Shown here piece by piece: positions 8,409 through 15,485 of a DNA stretch of 18,679 bases. The position numbers and the translations under genes are program-made. Each line of letters begins with the position of its first letter. The stretch's first letter is position 1. The DNA comes from Phocaeicola_A sp963643925 (GTDB lineage: Bacteria; Bacteroidota; Bacteroidia; Bacteroidales; Bacteroidaceae), in the NCBI GenBank assembly GCA_963643925.1, contig CAVINS010000062.1:1-18679 (forward strand), written 5' to 3'. The notes under the pieces were generated by a model. That model saw only the letters and a program-made list of their open reading frames with translations, was not told the origin of the DNA and did no database searches.

Positions 8409-9074
8409 CTACTGTTTCTTGCGGGTCATCACTTCGTCAATCATGCCGTAGGCCTTGGCCTCTTCGGCAGTCATCCAGTAATCGCGCTCAGAGTCAGCCC
8501 ACACTTTCTCATAAGCCACGTGGGCATGGTCAGAGATGATAGTGTAGAGTTCCTTCTTCAACTTCTGAATCTCGTTCAGGGTGATCTCCATGTCGGAAAC
8601 CTGACCTTGCGCACCGCCCATCGGCTGGTGAATCATCACGCGCGAGTGGGGCAAGGCGAAGCGTTTTCCTTCAGTTCCCGCCACCAGGAGGACGGCAGCC
8701 ATAGAGGCAGCCATGCCGGTGCAGATGGTGGACACGTCGCTGCCGATGAACTGCATGGTGTCATAGATGCCCAGTCCAGCGGACACGGAGCCACCGGGGG
8801 AGTTGATGTAGATGGAGATGTCCTTGCCGGGGTCATTAGAGTCGAGGAAGAGCAACTGTGCCTGCAAGATGTTGGCTGTCGCATCGTCCACTTGCGTTCC
8901 GAGGAAGATGATGCGATCCATCATCAGTCGCGAGAACACGTCCATCTGGGTGACGTTGAGTTGGCGCTCCTCCAGGATATAGGGATTCATATACTGGCTT
9001 TTCAGCACGTCGTCCACCATCAAGCCACTCATGCCCAGGTGTTTGACGGCATATTTTCTAAATTCGTCTTTCAT
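8409..9074 (-). CDS. clpP: ATP-dependent Clp protease proteolytic subunit
   Basis: A 221-residue serine protease that forms the barrel of ClpXP. The catalytic triad is visible: S124 in GMAASMAAV, H149 in MIHQPMGG and D198 in SERDYWM. The oligomerisation and substrate-strand region is INSPGGSVSAG (90-100). The N-terminus is longer than in E. coli, with about 36 residues before EERQLN, which could include a processed propeptide. clpX follows and tig precedes at 249 bp, the usual tig-clpP-clpX order. Its leader contains the terminator-like structure at 9101-9174, so expression may be partly uncoupled from tig. Confidence 0.98.
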   Translation of the reverse strand: MKDEFRKYAVKHLGMSGLMVDDVLKSQYMNPYILEERQLNVTQMDVFSRLMMDRIIFLGTQVDDATANILQAQLLFLDSNDPGKDISIYINSPGGSVSAGLGIYDTMQFIGSDVSTICTGMAASMAAVLLVAGTEGKRFALPHSRVMIHQPMGGAQGQVSDMEITLNEIQKLKKELYTIISDHAHVAYEKVWADSERDYWMTAEEAKAYGMIDEVMTRKKQ

Positions 9075-9100
9075 GTTTTACCTTATTAAATAATGTACAT

Positions 9101-9174
9101 AAAAAAGGAAGGCTATTGGCCTTTGTATTCTTGAGGAACAAAAATACAATTTTTTCCAACCAAGAGCCCTCCTT
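9101..9174 (-). terminator. Branched hairpin plus T6 ahead of clpP
   Basis: AAGGAAGGCTATTGG (9105-9119) pairs with CCAAGAGCCCTCCTT (9160-9174) with two mismatches. Inside the loop TTGTATT (9123-9129) pairs with AATACAA (9143-9149). On the minus strand the outer stem is followed by TTTTTT (9101-9106), 27 bases before the clpP ATG. It can act as the tig terminator or as an attenuator of readthrough into clpP. Confidence 0.7.
9139..9146 (-). promoter_or_regulatory. Possible clpP -7 box
   Basis: TATTTTTG on the minus strand fits TAnnTTTG and lies inside the loop of the hairpin at 9105-9174. A transcript begun about 7 bases downstream would lack the hairpin's 5' arm and so escape termination. The -33 region is not convincing. 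Confidence 0.4.
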
Positions 9175-9323
9175 TTAGGAATTTTAGTACTATCGACTAT
9201 CGTTCCTTATTTATCAGAGGATTGTTCATGCGAAGCTTCAACATGCTCCGTCCTTCGGGATGCTTCTGCGGATGGAATCAAGCTTGGCAGCCGTCCATCG
9301 GTGGCATCCGTCGGACCGACGCA

Positions 9324-10676
9324 TTATTGGAACATCTTACCGAAGTCTTCTACAGAGATGTTCTTCTGATTCAGTGTCACCTTCGACTTCAACGCCATGG
9401 TCAGTTTGACCTCGATGACGCGGTTTATCAAGGCATCCACAGTCTCTCCCTTCTTCATCATCTCCTTGGCGTAGTTGTCTACCACGTCTTCGGGCACATT
9501 CATCATGCCATACTGAGCGAACTGGGCGCGGGTGGCTTCCTTAGCAGCGGCGGTCACGTCATCCTTCTCCACTTTCACACCGTTAGCCTCCACGAGTTGC
9601 TCCTTGATGAGGTGCCATGTGAGTTCCTCGATACTCTTGTCGTAGTTCTCGTTGACGAACTCCTCGCCTTTCTCCTTGTTGTTCTGCAACATAATCTTCT
9701 TGAGTAGGTCGTCAGCATACTCCAACTTGCCGACTTTGTCCATCAGGTATTTGCGAACGTCCAACAGGAACTTATAGTCCGAGTCGCCCACATATTGGTG
9801 TGCGATAGCCTCTTTCACTTTTGCGCGGAAATCAGCCTCGTCCTTTACCTGGTCCTTACCGAACACCGAGTCGAAGAGTTCCTGGTTTATTTCGCCCTCG
9901 ACGAAGCGTGTCACCTCTTCTACCTGGAAGCTGAAGTCGGACTTCATGTCGGCAACTTTCTCCTTGTCGATTTTCAGCAATGAAGCGATTTCCGCCTCGC
10001 TGCCTTCGTAAGACTTGTTGGGGTTGAAGGTGATAACGTCGTTCACCTTGGCTGCGTTGAATTTAGCTTTCTCGCCATCTTCTTTCATATATTTAGGCAT
10101 CAGCACAGCGCCTTCTACCTTCACGCCCTCTTCCTTGGTATTGCCGGCCTCGTCGAGCTCGGCGAGCATGCCTTTCAGCATGTCACCATCGGCATACTCG
10201 TCCACCTTCTGGTAGCTACCCGAACGCTGTCTATACATCTTCACTTGGCTGTCGACCATCTCGTCGGTTACATCTATATTATAGTAATCGATGGTGTCGT
10301 TGTTGTCCAGCGAAGCGTTGAACTCTGGAGCCAAAGCAATCTTGAAACTGAACTCGAAATCTTCCGGTGCGTCGAAGTTATTCTCCTTTTGTTCTTCGTT
10401 CACCAACGGTTCGCCGAGGACTTTCACTTTATTCTCCTGGATGTATTTGTTGACTCCATCCTGAAGTATCTTGTCAATTTCCTCCACCAGCACGGCCTTG
10501 CCTGCTTGTTTCCTAATCAAGCTCATGGGCACCATACCGCGACGGAAGCCCGGCACGTTTGCCTTCTGGCGGATACTCTTCAGTGATTTCTCCACTTTCT
10601 CCTGATAATCAGGTTTTTCAATCTTCACAGTAAGCAGTGCACTTACCTTGTCAATGTTCTGTAATGAAACGTTCAT
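9324..10676 (-). CDS. tig: Trigger factor (ribosome-associated chaperone)
   Basis: A 450-residue trigger factor that binds the ribosomal exit tunnel and shelters nascent chains. The N-terminal domain carries the ribosome-docking loop PGFRRGMVP (residues 42-50), a variant of the GFRxGKxP signature. The middle segment (about 160-260) occupies the place of the FKBP-type prolyl isomerase domain. It does not show the family's usual MIPGFE-type catalytic stretch, so isomerase activity is doubtful. The C-terminal part is the helical, highly charged chaperone arm region. Length is close to the E. coli protein. Its promoter (10732-10762) is the clearest in the window, and it heads the tig-clpP-clpX cluster. 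Confidence 0.95.
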   Translation of the reverse strand: MNVSLQNIDKVSALLTVKIEKPDYQEKVEKSLKSIRQKANVPGFRRGMVPMSLIRKQAGKAVLVEEIDKILQDGVNKYIQENKVKVLGEPLVNEEQKENNFDAPEDFEFSFKIALAPEFNASLDNNDTIDYYNIDVTDEMVDSQVKMYRQRSGSYQKVDEYADGDMLKGMLAELDEAGNTKEEGVKVEGAVLMPKYMKEDGEKAKFNAAKVNDVITFNPNKSYEGSEAEIASLLKIDKEKVADMKSDFSFQVEEVTRFVEGEINQELFDSVFGKDQVKDEADFRAKVKEAIAHQYVGDSDYKFLLDVRKYLMDKVGKLEYADDLLKKIMLQNNKEKGEEFVNENYDKSIEELTWHLIKEQLVEANGVKVEKDDVTAAAKEATRAQFAQYGMMNVPEDVVDNYAKEMMKKGETVDALINRVIEVKLTMALKSKVTLNQKNISVEDFGKMFQ

Positions 10677-10731
10677 TCTGACAATTATTATTTTAATTAT
10701 TACTATTTTCTAACAATACTCAAAGAGTCCG

Positions 10732-10762
10732 CAAAATTAGCGTTATTCTTCCAATCTTCAAA
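10732..10762 (-). promoter_or_regulatory. tig promoter (-33/-7)
   Basis: Minus-strand TAATTTTG (10732-10739) is an exact -7 box and TTTG (10759-10762) lies exactly 19 bp upstream. This gives a leader of about 50 bases. No structure is seen in that leader, which is strongly AT-rich. Confidence 0.75.
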
Positions 10763-10813
10763 GCACCAATAGAAAAAACATTTCTACGGGCAGAAATAAA
10801 GTTTTGCTTTTGG

Positions 10814-10843
10814 TTGCCAATCCAAATATTATGCGTTCCTTTG
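10814..10843 (+). promoter_or_regulatory. Weak candidate promoter for the RRM gene
   Basis: TTCCTTTG (10836-10843) differs from TAnnTTTG at one fixed position. TTG (10814-10816) lies 19 bp upstream. If real, transcription starts near 10850 and the gene has a leader of about 155 bases. Confidence 0.3.
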
Positions 10844-10849
10844 CCGCGT

Positions 10850-10976
10850 AATGGTAATACAATGGTTACATGGATCGGGTACTTAGTTTTTACTACCTCC
10901 GTCTCAACAACGTTTCGGTAAACTCTCTGTCGCTTTCATCTCATTTCTTATCTGTTACCATTCAGAGAGTGTTTTA
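10850..10976 (+). promoter_or_regulatory. Structured leader of the RRM gene
   Basis: Two perfect 8-bp complementary pairs interlock. AATGGTAA (10850-10857) can pair with TTACCATT (10955-10962), and ACTCTCTG (10922-10929) with CAGAGAGT (10963-10970), the latter followed by GTTTT. The order a, b, a', b' is that of a pseudoknot, or of two alternative folds. A second AATGGT copy (10861-10866) could compete for the same partner. A regulatory role is an inference. Confidence 0.45.
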
Positions 10977-11006
10977 TTCATTAATTATTTTTATTATTTC
11001 CCTATT

Positions 11007-11255
11007 ATGAATCTTTACATTGGAAATTTAAGCTATCGTGTGAAAGAGCAAGAGTTGCAACAAGCGCTGGAACAGTACGGAGCCGTTGCCTCAGTGAAAA
11101 TCATCAAGGACCGCGAGACGAATCGTTCCAAAGGCTTCGGCTTCGCCGAGATGCCCGACGACGAGGAGGCCGCCAAGATGATTAAGGAGTTCAACGGTGC
11201 AGATTTTGCAGGACGTAAAATCGTCATCAAAGAAGCTCTGCCGAAGAAAGCATGA
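11007..11255 (+). CDS. Small RRM-domain RNA-binding protein
   Basis: An 82-residue protein consisting of a single RNA recognition motif. RNP2 is LYIGNL (residues 3-8) and RNP1 is KGFGFAEM (42-49), with the exposed aromatics Y4, F44 and F46 in place to stack on RNA. A short basic tail (LPKKA) ends it. Such single-RRM proteins are common in Bacteroidetes and cyanobacteria, where they bind single-stranded RNA and are linked to post-transcriptional control. The target here is unknown. The gene stands alone: it is divergent from tig, has an AT-rich start region and a structured leader, and is closed by its own terminator at 11301-11327. Confidence 0.95.
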   Translation: MNLYIGNLSYRVKEQELQQALEQYGAVASVKIIKDRETNRSKGFGFAEMPDDEEAAKMIKEFNGADFAGRKIVIKEALPKKA

Positions 11256-11300
11256 TGCACCACACGGACTTCGAACCTGTGGGAGTAAGATTTTTGGAAG

Positions 11301-11327
11301 GGTCGCATCCGTTGGATACGGCCTTTT
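11301..11327 (+). terminator. Terminator of the RRM gene
   Basis: GGTCGCATCC (11301-11310) pairs with GGATACGGCC (11314-11323), using two G-U pairs, across a 3-base loop and is followed by TTTTC. It lies 45 bases after the stop codon. Confidence 0.8.
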
Positions 11328-11533
11328 CTGTTTCATTTATCGTGGGTGACTGCAATCCTTCAACCTCCAGTCTGGAAATTGCGATTGGGTGGGAAAACCC
11401 GGTGATGGGAAACCGACCATCTATTCAGAGGACAATAACTCTGATGCGAGGTGCCGACTATCATATCGGGTGTGTTAGACTTTCAGTGAGAGGTTTTCGG
11501 ACAATCTGAAAGGGCCGCAACGTCACCTGCACA
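11328..11533. other. Gap between RRM terminator and lptB
   Basis: No supported gene. A 7-bp stem, CTTTCAG (11480-11486) with CTGAAAG (11506-11512), lies just past the lptB stop. It has no T-tail on the minus strand and is at best a weak terminator. Confidence 0.35.
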
Positions 11534-12316
11534 TCAAGCCTCCTGTTGCTTCTCCTCCAACTGGAAATCTTTGCGGCGCAGCACGAAGTTGTTGCCCAGG
11601 TATTTCGCACGCACCACGGGGTTTTCGGCAAGCTCTTCAGGAGTTCCTTGGAACAGTATCTTACCCTCGAACAACAGGTAGGCGCGGTCGGTCAATCGCA
11701 GTGTCTCCAGCGCGTTATGGTCGGTGATGAGGATGCCAATGTTGCGATCCTTCAGTTTCCATACGATGTGTTGGATGTCCTCCACAGCGATAGGGTCCAC
11801 ACCGGCGAAAGGTTCGTCGAGCATGATGAACTTCGGGTCGATAGCCAGACAGCGGGCAATCTCGGTACGGCGACGTTCACCTCCGGAGAGTTGGTCGCCC
11901 AGATTCTTGCGCACCTTCTGCAGACGGAACTCCGCAATCAGGCTCTCGAGCTTCTCCTTCTGGTACTCCTTGGTGGTGGGTGTCAACTCCAGTACGGAAG
12001 CGATATTGTCCTCCACACTCATCTTGCGAAACACCGAAGCCTCCTGAGCCAGATAACCGATGCCGTTTTGCGCCCGTTTGTACACGGGGTACTTGGTGAT
12101 GTCCAGGTCGTTGATGTAGATGTGTCCTTCGTTGGGGACTATCAATCCCGTGGTCATATAGAACGAAGTCGTCTTGCCGGCACCATTCGGCCCCAACAAC
12201 CCCACTATCTCGCCCTGTTTCACATCGAACGATACATGGCTGACAACAGTACGTTTTCCATACTTCTTCACAAGGTTCTCTGTCCGCAGAACCATCTTTC
12301 CATCTTGGTTATCCAT
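11534..12316 (-). CDS. lptB: LPS export ABC transporter ATPase LptB
   Basis: A 260-residue ABC ATPase that powers lipopolysaccharide extraction from the inner membrane with LptFG. Walker A is GPNGAGKT (residues 42-49), the Q-loop is Q91, the signature is LSGGE (143-147), Walker B is FIMLDEP (163-169) with catalytic E168, and the switch histidine is H200. The LptB-type stretches YLAQEASVFRKMSVEDNI (88-105) and FAGVDPIAVEDIQ (170-182) separate it from other ABC ATPases. The ATG at 12316 was chosen because upstream extension to 12433 crosses the -7 box; an internal ATG at 12295 is also possible. No lptF, lptG or lptC is adjacent. It is divergent from mlaE. Confidence 0.95.
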   Translation of the reverse strand: MDNQDGKMVLRTENLVKKYGKRTVVSHVSFDVKQGEIVGLLGPNGAGKTTSFYMTTGLIVPNEGHIYINDLDITKYPVYKRAQNGIGYLAQEASVFRKMSVEDNIASVLELTPTTKEYQKEKLESLIAEFRLQKVRKNLGDQLSGGERRRTEIARCLAIDPKFIMLDEPFAGVDPIAVEDIQHIVWKLKDRNIGILITDHNALETLRLTDRAYLLFEGKILFQGTPEELAENPVVRAKYLGNNFVLRRKDFQLEEKQQEA

Positions 12317-12351
12317 ATTTTCTCCGCTGGTATAATAACTTAAAACGGGGG

Positions 12352-12359
12352 CAAAAATA
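12352..12359 (-). promoter_or_regulatory. lptB -7 box
   Basis: TATTTTTG on the minus strand is an exact TAnnTTTG match, 35 bp before the lptB ATG. The region 19 bp upstream is T-rich but has no TTTG. Confidence 0.45.
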
Positions 12360-12434
12360 CAACTTTTGCACTTAAAAAAGGTTATCATCCGGCGGAAACT
12401 ATTCGCAGGGGTCAGCTTTTCAACATAAAACAAT

Positions 12435-12442
12435 TACTTTTG
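12435..12442 (+). promoter_or_regulatory. mlaE -7 box
   Basis: TACTTTTG matches TAnnTTTG and lies 22 bp before the mlaE ATG. The -33 region is not clear. Together with the lptB box it makes this gap a compact divergent promoter region. Confidence 0.45.
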
Positions 12443-12464
12443 CATCAAATTAAGGAAAAGAAGC

Positions 12465-13208
12465 ATGTTCAAAGCACTCGATACCTTGGGAAGATACATC
12501 CAGCTCATGGGCAAGACCTTCGCCCGGCCGGAGCGGATGCGCATGTTCCTCAAACAGTACGTGAAGGACCTGTCGCAGCTCGGAGTGAACTCCATCGGTA
12601 TTGTCCTTCTGATTTCGTTCTTCATCGGAGCGGTCATCTGCATCCAGATAAAGCTGAACATCCAGAGTCCTTGGATGCCCCGCTTCGTGACGGGATACAC
12701 CACGCGTGAAATCATGTTGCTGGAGTTCTCATCGTCCATCATGTGTCTGATTCTCGCCGGCAAGGTTGGGTCCAACATCGCCTCGGAGTTGGGCACCATG
12801 CGGGTGACGCAGCAGATTGACGCATTGGAGATCATGGGAGTAAACTCCGCCAACTACTTGATACTCCCAAAGATAGCAGCCATGCTGACGGTGATTCCGG
12901 CCTTGGTGACTTTCAGCATCTTCGCAGGCATCATAGGCGCCTACGCCACGGCATGGTTCGGACACATCATCAACCAGGAGGACCTCACCTACGGCTTGCA
13001 ATACAGCTTTACGGAGTGGTTCGTTTGGTGCGGCATCATCAAGTCGTTCTTCTTCGCCTTCATCATCGCCAGCGTGTCGTCCTTCTTCGGATACTCCGTG
13101 GAAGGGGGTTCCATCGAAGTGGGCAAAGCCAGTACCAACGCGGTGGTCTGCAGCAGTGTGCTGATATTGTTTTCCGATTTATTCTTAACGCAGCTTCTTA
13201 CCAAATGA
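12465..13208 (+). CDS. mlaE: MlaE-type phospholipid ABC transporter permease
   Basis: A 247-residue inner-membrane permease of the MlaE family, the membrane subunit of the Mla system that moves phospholipid between the inner membrane and the periplasmic MCE component. An amphipathic N-terminus precedes hydrophobic segments at about 42-62, 84-100, 135-165, 189-210 and 225-243. The family core is plain: LAGKVGSNIASELGTM (97-112) followed by QQIDALEIMG (116-125). Length is close to the family norm. Its stop overlaps the mlaF start (ATGA at 13205-13208), which implies translational coupling. No MCE-domain gene is present in the window. Confidence 0.95.
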   Translation: MFKALDTLGRYIQLMGKTFARPERMRMFLKQYVKDLSQLGVNSIGIVLLISFFIGAVICIQIKLNIQSPWMPRFVTGYTTREIMLLEFSSSIMCLILAGKVGSNIASELGTMRVTQQIDALEIMGVNSANYLILPKIAAMLTVIPALVTFSIFAGIIGAYATAWFGHIINQEDLTYGLQYSFTEWFVWCGIIKSFFFAFIIASVSSFFGYSVEGGSIEVGKASTNAVVCSSVLILFSDLFLTQLLTK

Positions 13209-13975
13209 TCGAATTGAAATCCCTCTATAAGACTTTTGAAGACAAGGATGTCTTGATGGACATTAATACGGTGTTCCACAACGGACAGACCAACCTGATT
13301 ATCGGACAGAGCGGTTCAGGAAAGACGGTGCTGATGAAATGCATCGTGGGCCTGCTCACCCCTGAACGGGGACAAATTCTGTACGACGGGCGCAACTTTC
13401 TGGAGATGAGTAAGAAGGAGAAGATAGCCCTGCGGCGCGAAATGGGAATGATCTTCCAAAGCGCAGCCTTGTTCGACTCGCTCACCGTGCTGGAGAACGT
13501 GATGTTCCCACTGGACATGTTCTCGTCGGACACCTACCGGGACCGCCTGAAACGTGCCAAGTTCTGCCTCGACCGCGTGAACCTGATTGACGCGCAGCAG
13601 AAATATCCGGGCGAGATCAGCGGCGGTATGCAGAAGCGTGTGGCAATTGCACGCGCCATAGCGCTCAACCCGCAGTACCTGTTCTGCGACGAGCCGAACT
13701 CAGGACTTGACCCGAAGACATCGTTGGTAATAGACAACCTGGTGCACGACATCACCCTGGAGTATAAGATGACCACCATCATCAACACCCACGACATGAA
13801 CTCCGTGATGGGCATAGGCGACAACATCATCTTCATCTGCCAGGGCCGCAAGGAGTGGCAAGGCAACAAGTCGGACATCTTCACCTCGAGCGACAAGCTT
13901 CTCAACGATTTCGTTTTCGCCTCGGACCTGTTCCAAAAGGTCAAAGAGGTGGAGGTGCAGAATATCGAGGGATAA
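13205..13975 (+). CDS. mlaF: MlaF-type phospholipid ABC transporter ATPase
   Basis: A 256-residue ABC ATPase that drives MlaE. Walker A is GQSGSGKT (residues 34-41), the Q-loop is Q85, the signature is SGGMQKR (139-145), Walker B is YLFCDEPNSGLDP (158-170) and the switch histidine is H196 in NTHDM. SGGMQ with DEPxSGLDP is typical of the Mla/MCE-linked ATPases. The start is the ATG overlapping the mlaE stop; the frame is open further upstream only as a shadow of mlaE. No further plus-strand gene follows: after a 155-bp gap der converges from the other strand. Confidence 0.95.
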   Translation: MIELKSLYKTFEDKDVLMDINTVFHNGQTNLIIGQSGSGKTVLMKCIVGLLTPERGQILYDGRNFLEMSKKEKIALRREMGMIFQSAALFDSLTVLENVMFPLDMFSSDTYRDRLKRAKFCLDRVNLIDAQQKYPGEISGGMQKRVAIARAIALNPQYLFCDEPNSGLDPKTSLVIDNLVHDITLEYKMTTIINTHDMNSVMGIGDNIIFICQGRKEWQGNKSDIFTSSDKLLNDFVFASDLFQKVKEVEVQNIEG

Positions 13976-14040
13976 ACCTCGCTCCCCTACCGAATTTTAG
14001 CTGAGACGTAAAGTCGTCAGACACACTTGTTGTACCCCCC

Positions 14041-14077
14041 AAAAAAACGAAACGACAGATACTCTCATGCCGTCTCG
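14041..14077 (-). terminator. Terminator of der
   Basis: CGAAACGAC (14048-14056) pairs with GCCGTCTCG (14069-14077), nine pairs including two G-U. On the minus strand it is followed by TTTTTTT (14041-14047). It lies 54 bases after the der stop. On the plus strand the tail CTTTTC may also slow transcription from mlaF. Confidence 0.8.
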
Positions 14078-14130
14078 CTTTTCGGTATATAATCCGTAGG
14101 GACCTATTCAAAATAAATGCTGCGTCATCC

Positions 14131-15444
14131 TTACTTCTGGCGGATGAACACGTTGATGGGCGTACCTGTCAGAGGCCACCGCTCACGAATCTTGTTCTCG
14201 AGAAACCGGCGGTAGGGCTCCTTCACATACTGCGGCAGGTTGGCGAAGAACACGAAAGAGGGAACTTTGGTGTTGGGCAACTGCGTGCAGTATTTTATCT
14301 TGATGTACTTGCCCTTGTTCGAGGGAGGTGGATAGGCTTCGATGACCGAGAGCATTTCTTCGTTCAAGCGGGCTGTCGGGATGCGGGTGTTGCGGTTTTG
14401 GTAAACCGTCTTCGCCATCTCCAGCACCTTGAAGATACGTTGCTTGGTAAGGGCCGAAGCGAAGATGATGGGGAAATCCACGAACGGAGCCAAACGGTTG
14501 CGCACGGCATCCTCGAAAGTTTTCATCACCTTGGTACTCTTGTCCTCCACCAAGTCCCACTTGTTGACTACCACTACCAGACCTTTTTGGTTGCGCTGCA
14601 CAAGGGAGACTATGTTCAAGTCCTGGTTCTCGATGCCACGTGTTGCATCCAGCATCAGAATGCAGACGTCAGAGTTCTCGATGGCCCGGATGGAGCGCAT
14701 CACCGAGTAATACTCCAAGTCCTCCACTACCTTGTTCTTACGACGAATTCCAGCCGTGTCCACCAAGTAGAAGTCGAAGCCGAACTTGTCATAACGGGTG
14801 TAGATGGAGTCGCGAGTGGTGCCGGCAATCTCGGTCACAATGTTGCGGTCCTCGCCTATGAAGGCATTGATGATGGACGACTTGCCTGCGTTAGGGCGTC
14901 CCACCACGGCAAAGCGGGGGATGTCGTCGTCAAGCAGCTCCTCAGTGTCTTTCTTGAAGGAGGCCACCACAAGGTCGAGCAAGTCACCCGTGCCGCTGCC
15001 GCTCAAGGCAGAGACGCAATAGGGGTCGCCCAAACCGAGTTTATAGAATTCCGCAGCACCATACTGCAGGTCGTTGTTGTCTGTTTTGTTTGCCACCAAG
15101 ATGACGGGCAGTCTGGTGCGGCGCAGAATGGCAGCCACCTCCATGTCGAGGTCGGTCACACCGTTCTTCACATCGACCACGAAGAGGATAACGTCCGCTT
15201 CGTCCACGGCAATCATCACCTGTTTGCGTATCTCGCCCTCGAACATGTCGTCGGAGTTGACGACCCATCCGCCAGTGTCTACCACAGAGAATTCCTTTCC
15301 GCCCCACTCTATCTTGCCATATTGGCGGTCGCGTGTAGTACCCGCTTCATCGTTCACTATCGCCTGGCGCGTCTGCGTCAAGCGGTTGAACAGTGTCGAC
15401 TTTCCCACATTGGGACGTCCGACAATCGCTACTAAATTTCCCAT
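14131..15444 (-). CDS. der: Ribosome-assembly GTPase Der (EngA)
   Basis: A 437-residue GTPase with the double G-domain layout unique to Der, required for maturation of the 50S subunit. G domain 1 has GRPNVGKST (residues 9-17), DTGG (56-59) and NKTD (119-122). G domain 2 has GRPNAGKSS (182-190), DTAG (229-232) and NKWD (294-297). The remaining C-terminal part (about 350-437) is the KH-like domain. Length and motifs are normal. The ATG at 15444 places the first P-loop at the usual position. It lies 41 bp downstream of era with no terminator between, so era and der are co-transcribed. Confidence 0.98.
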   Translation of the reverse strand: MGNLVAIVGRPNVGKSTLFNRLTQTRQAIVNDEAGTTRDRQYGKIEWGGKEFSVVDTGGWVVNSDDMFEGEIRKQVMIAVDEADVILFVVDVKNGVTDLDMEVAAILRRTRLPVILVANKTDNNDLQYGAAEFYKLGLGDPYCVSALSGSGTGDLLDLVVASFKKDTEELLDDDIPRFAVVGRPNAGKSSIINAFIGEDRNIVTEIAGTTRDSIYTRYDKFGFDFYLVDTAGIRRKNKVVEDLEYYSVMRSIRAIENSDVCILMLDATRGIENQDLNIVSLVQRNQKGLVVVVNKWDLVEDKSTKVMKTFEDAVRNRLAPFVDFPIIFASALTKQRIFKVLEMAKTVYQNRNTRIPTARLNEEMLSVIEAYPPPSNKGKYIKIKYCTQLPNTKVPSFVFFANLPQYVKEPYRRFLENKIRERWPLTGTPINVFIRQK

Positions 15445-15485
15445 ACGTCTCCTTTCTTTGTTTCGGCTGTCACGCCGGGTGAATA

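Noticed and set aside
11262..11284. TTCGAA flanked by short complementary arms, like a tRNA T-arm
   Set aside because: No D-arm, anticodon arm or acceptor stem can be built on either strand around it.
11252..11509. 85-codon frame starting on the RRM gene stop
   Set aside because: It runs straight through the RRM terminator at 11301-11327 and has no recognisable domain or promoter.
14398..15435. Long plus-strand open frame antisense to der
   Set aside because: Same reasoning: fully inside der, low-complexity His/Val-rich translation, no promoter.
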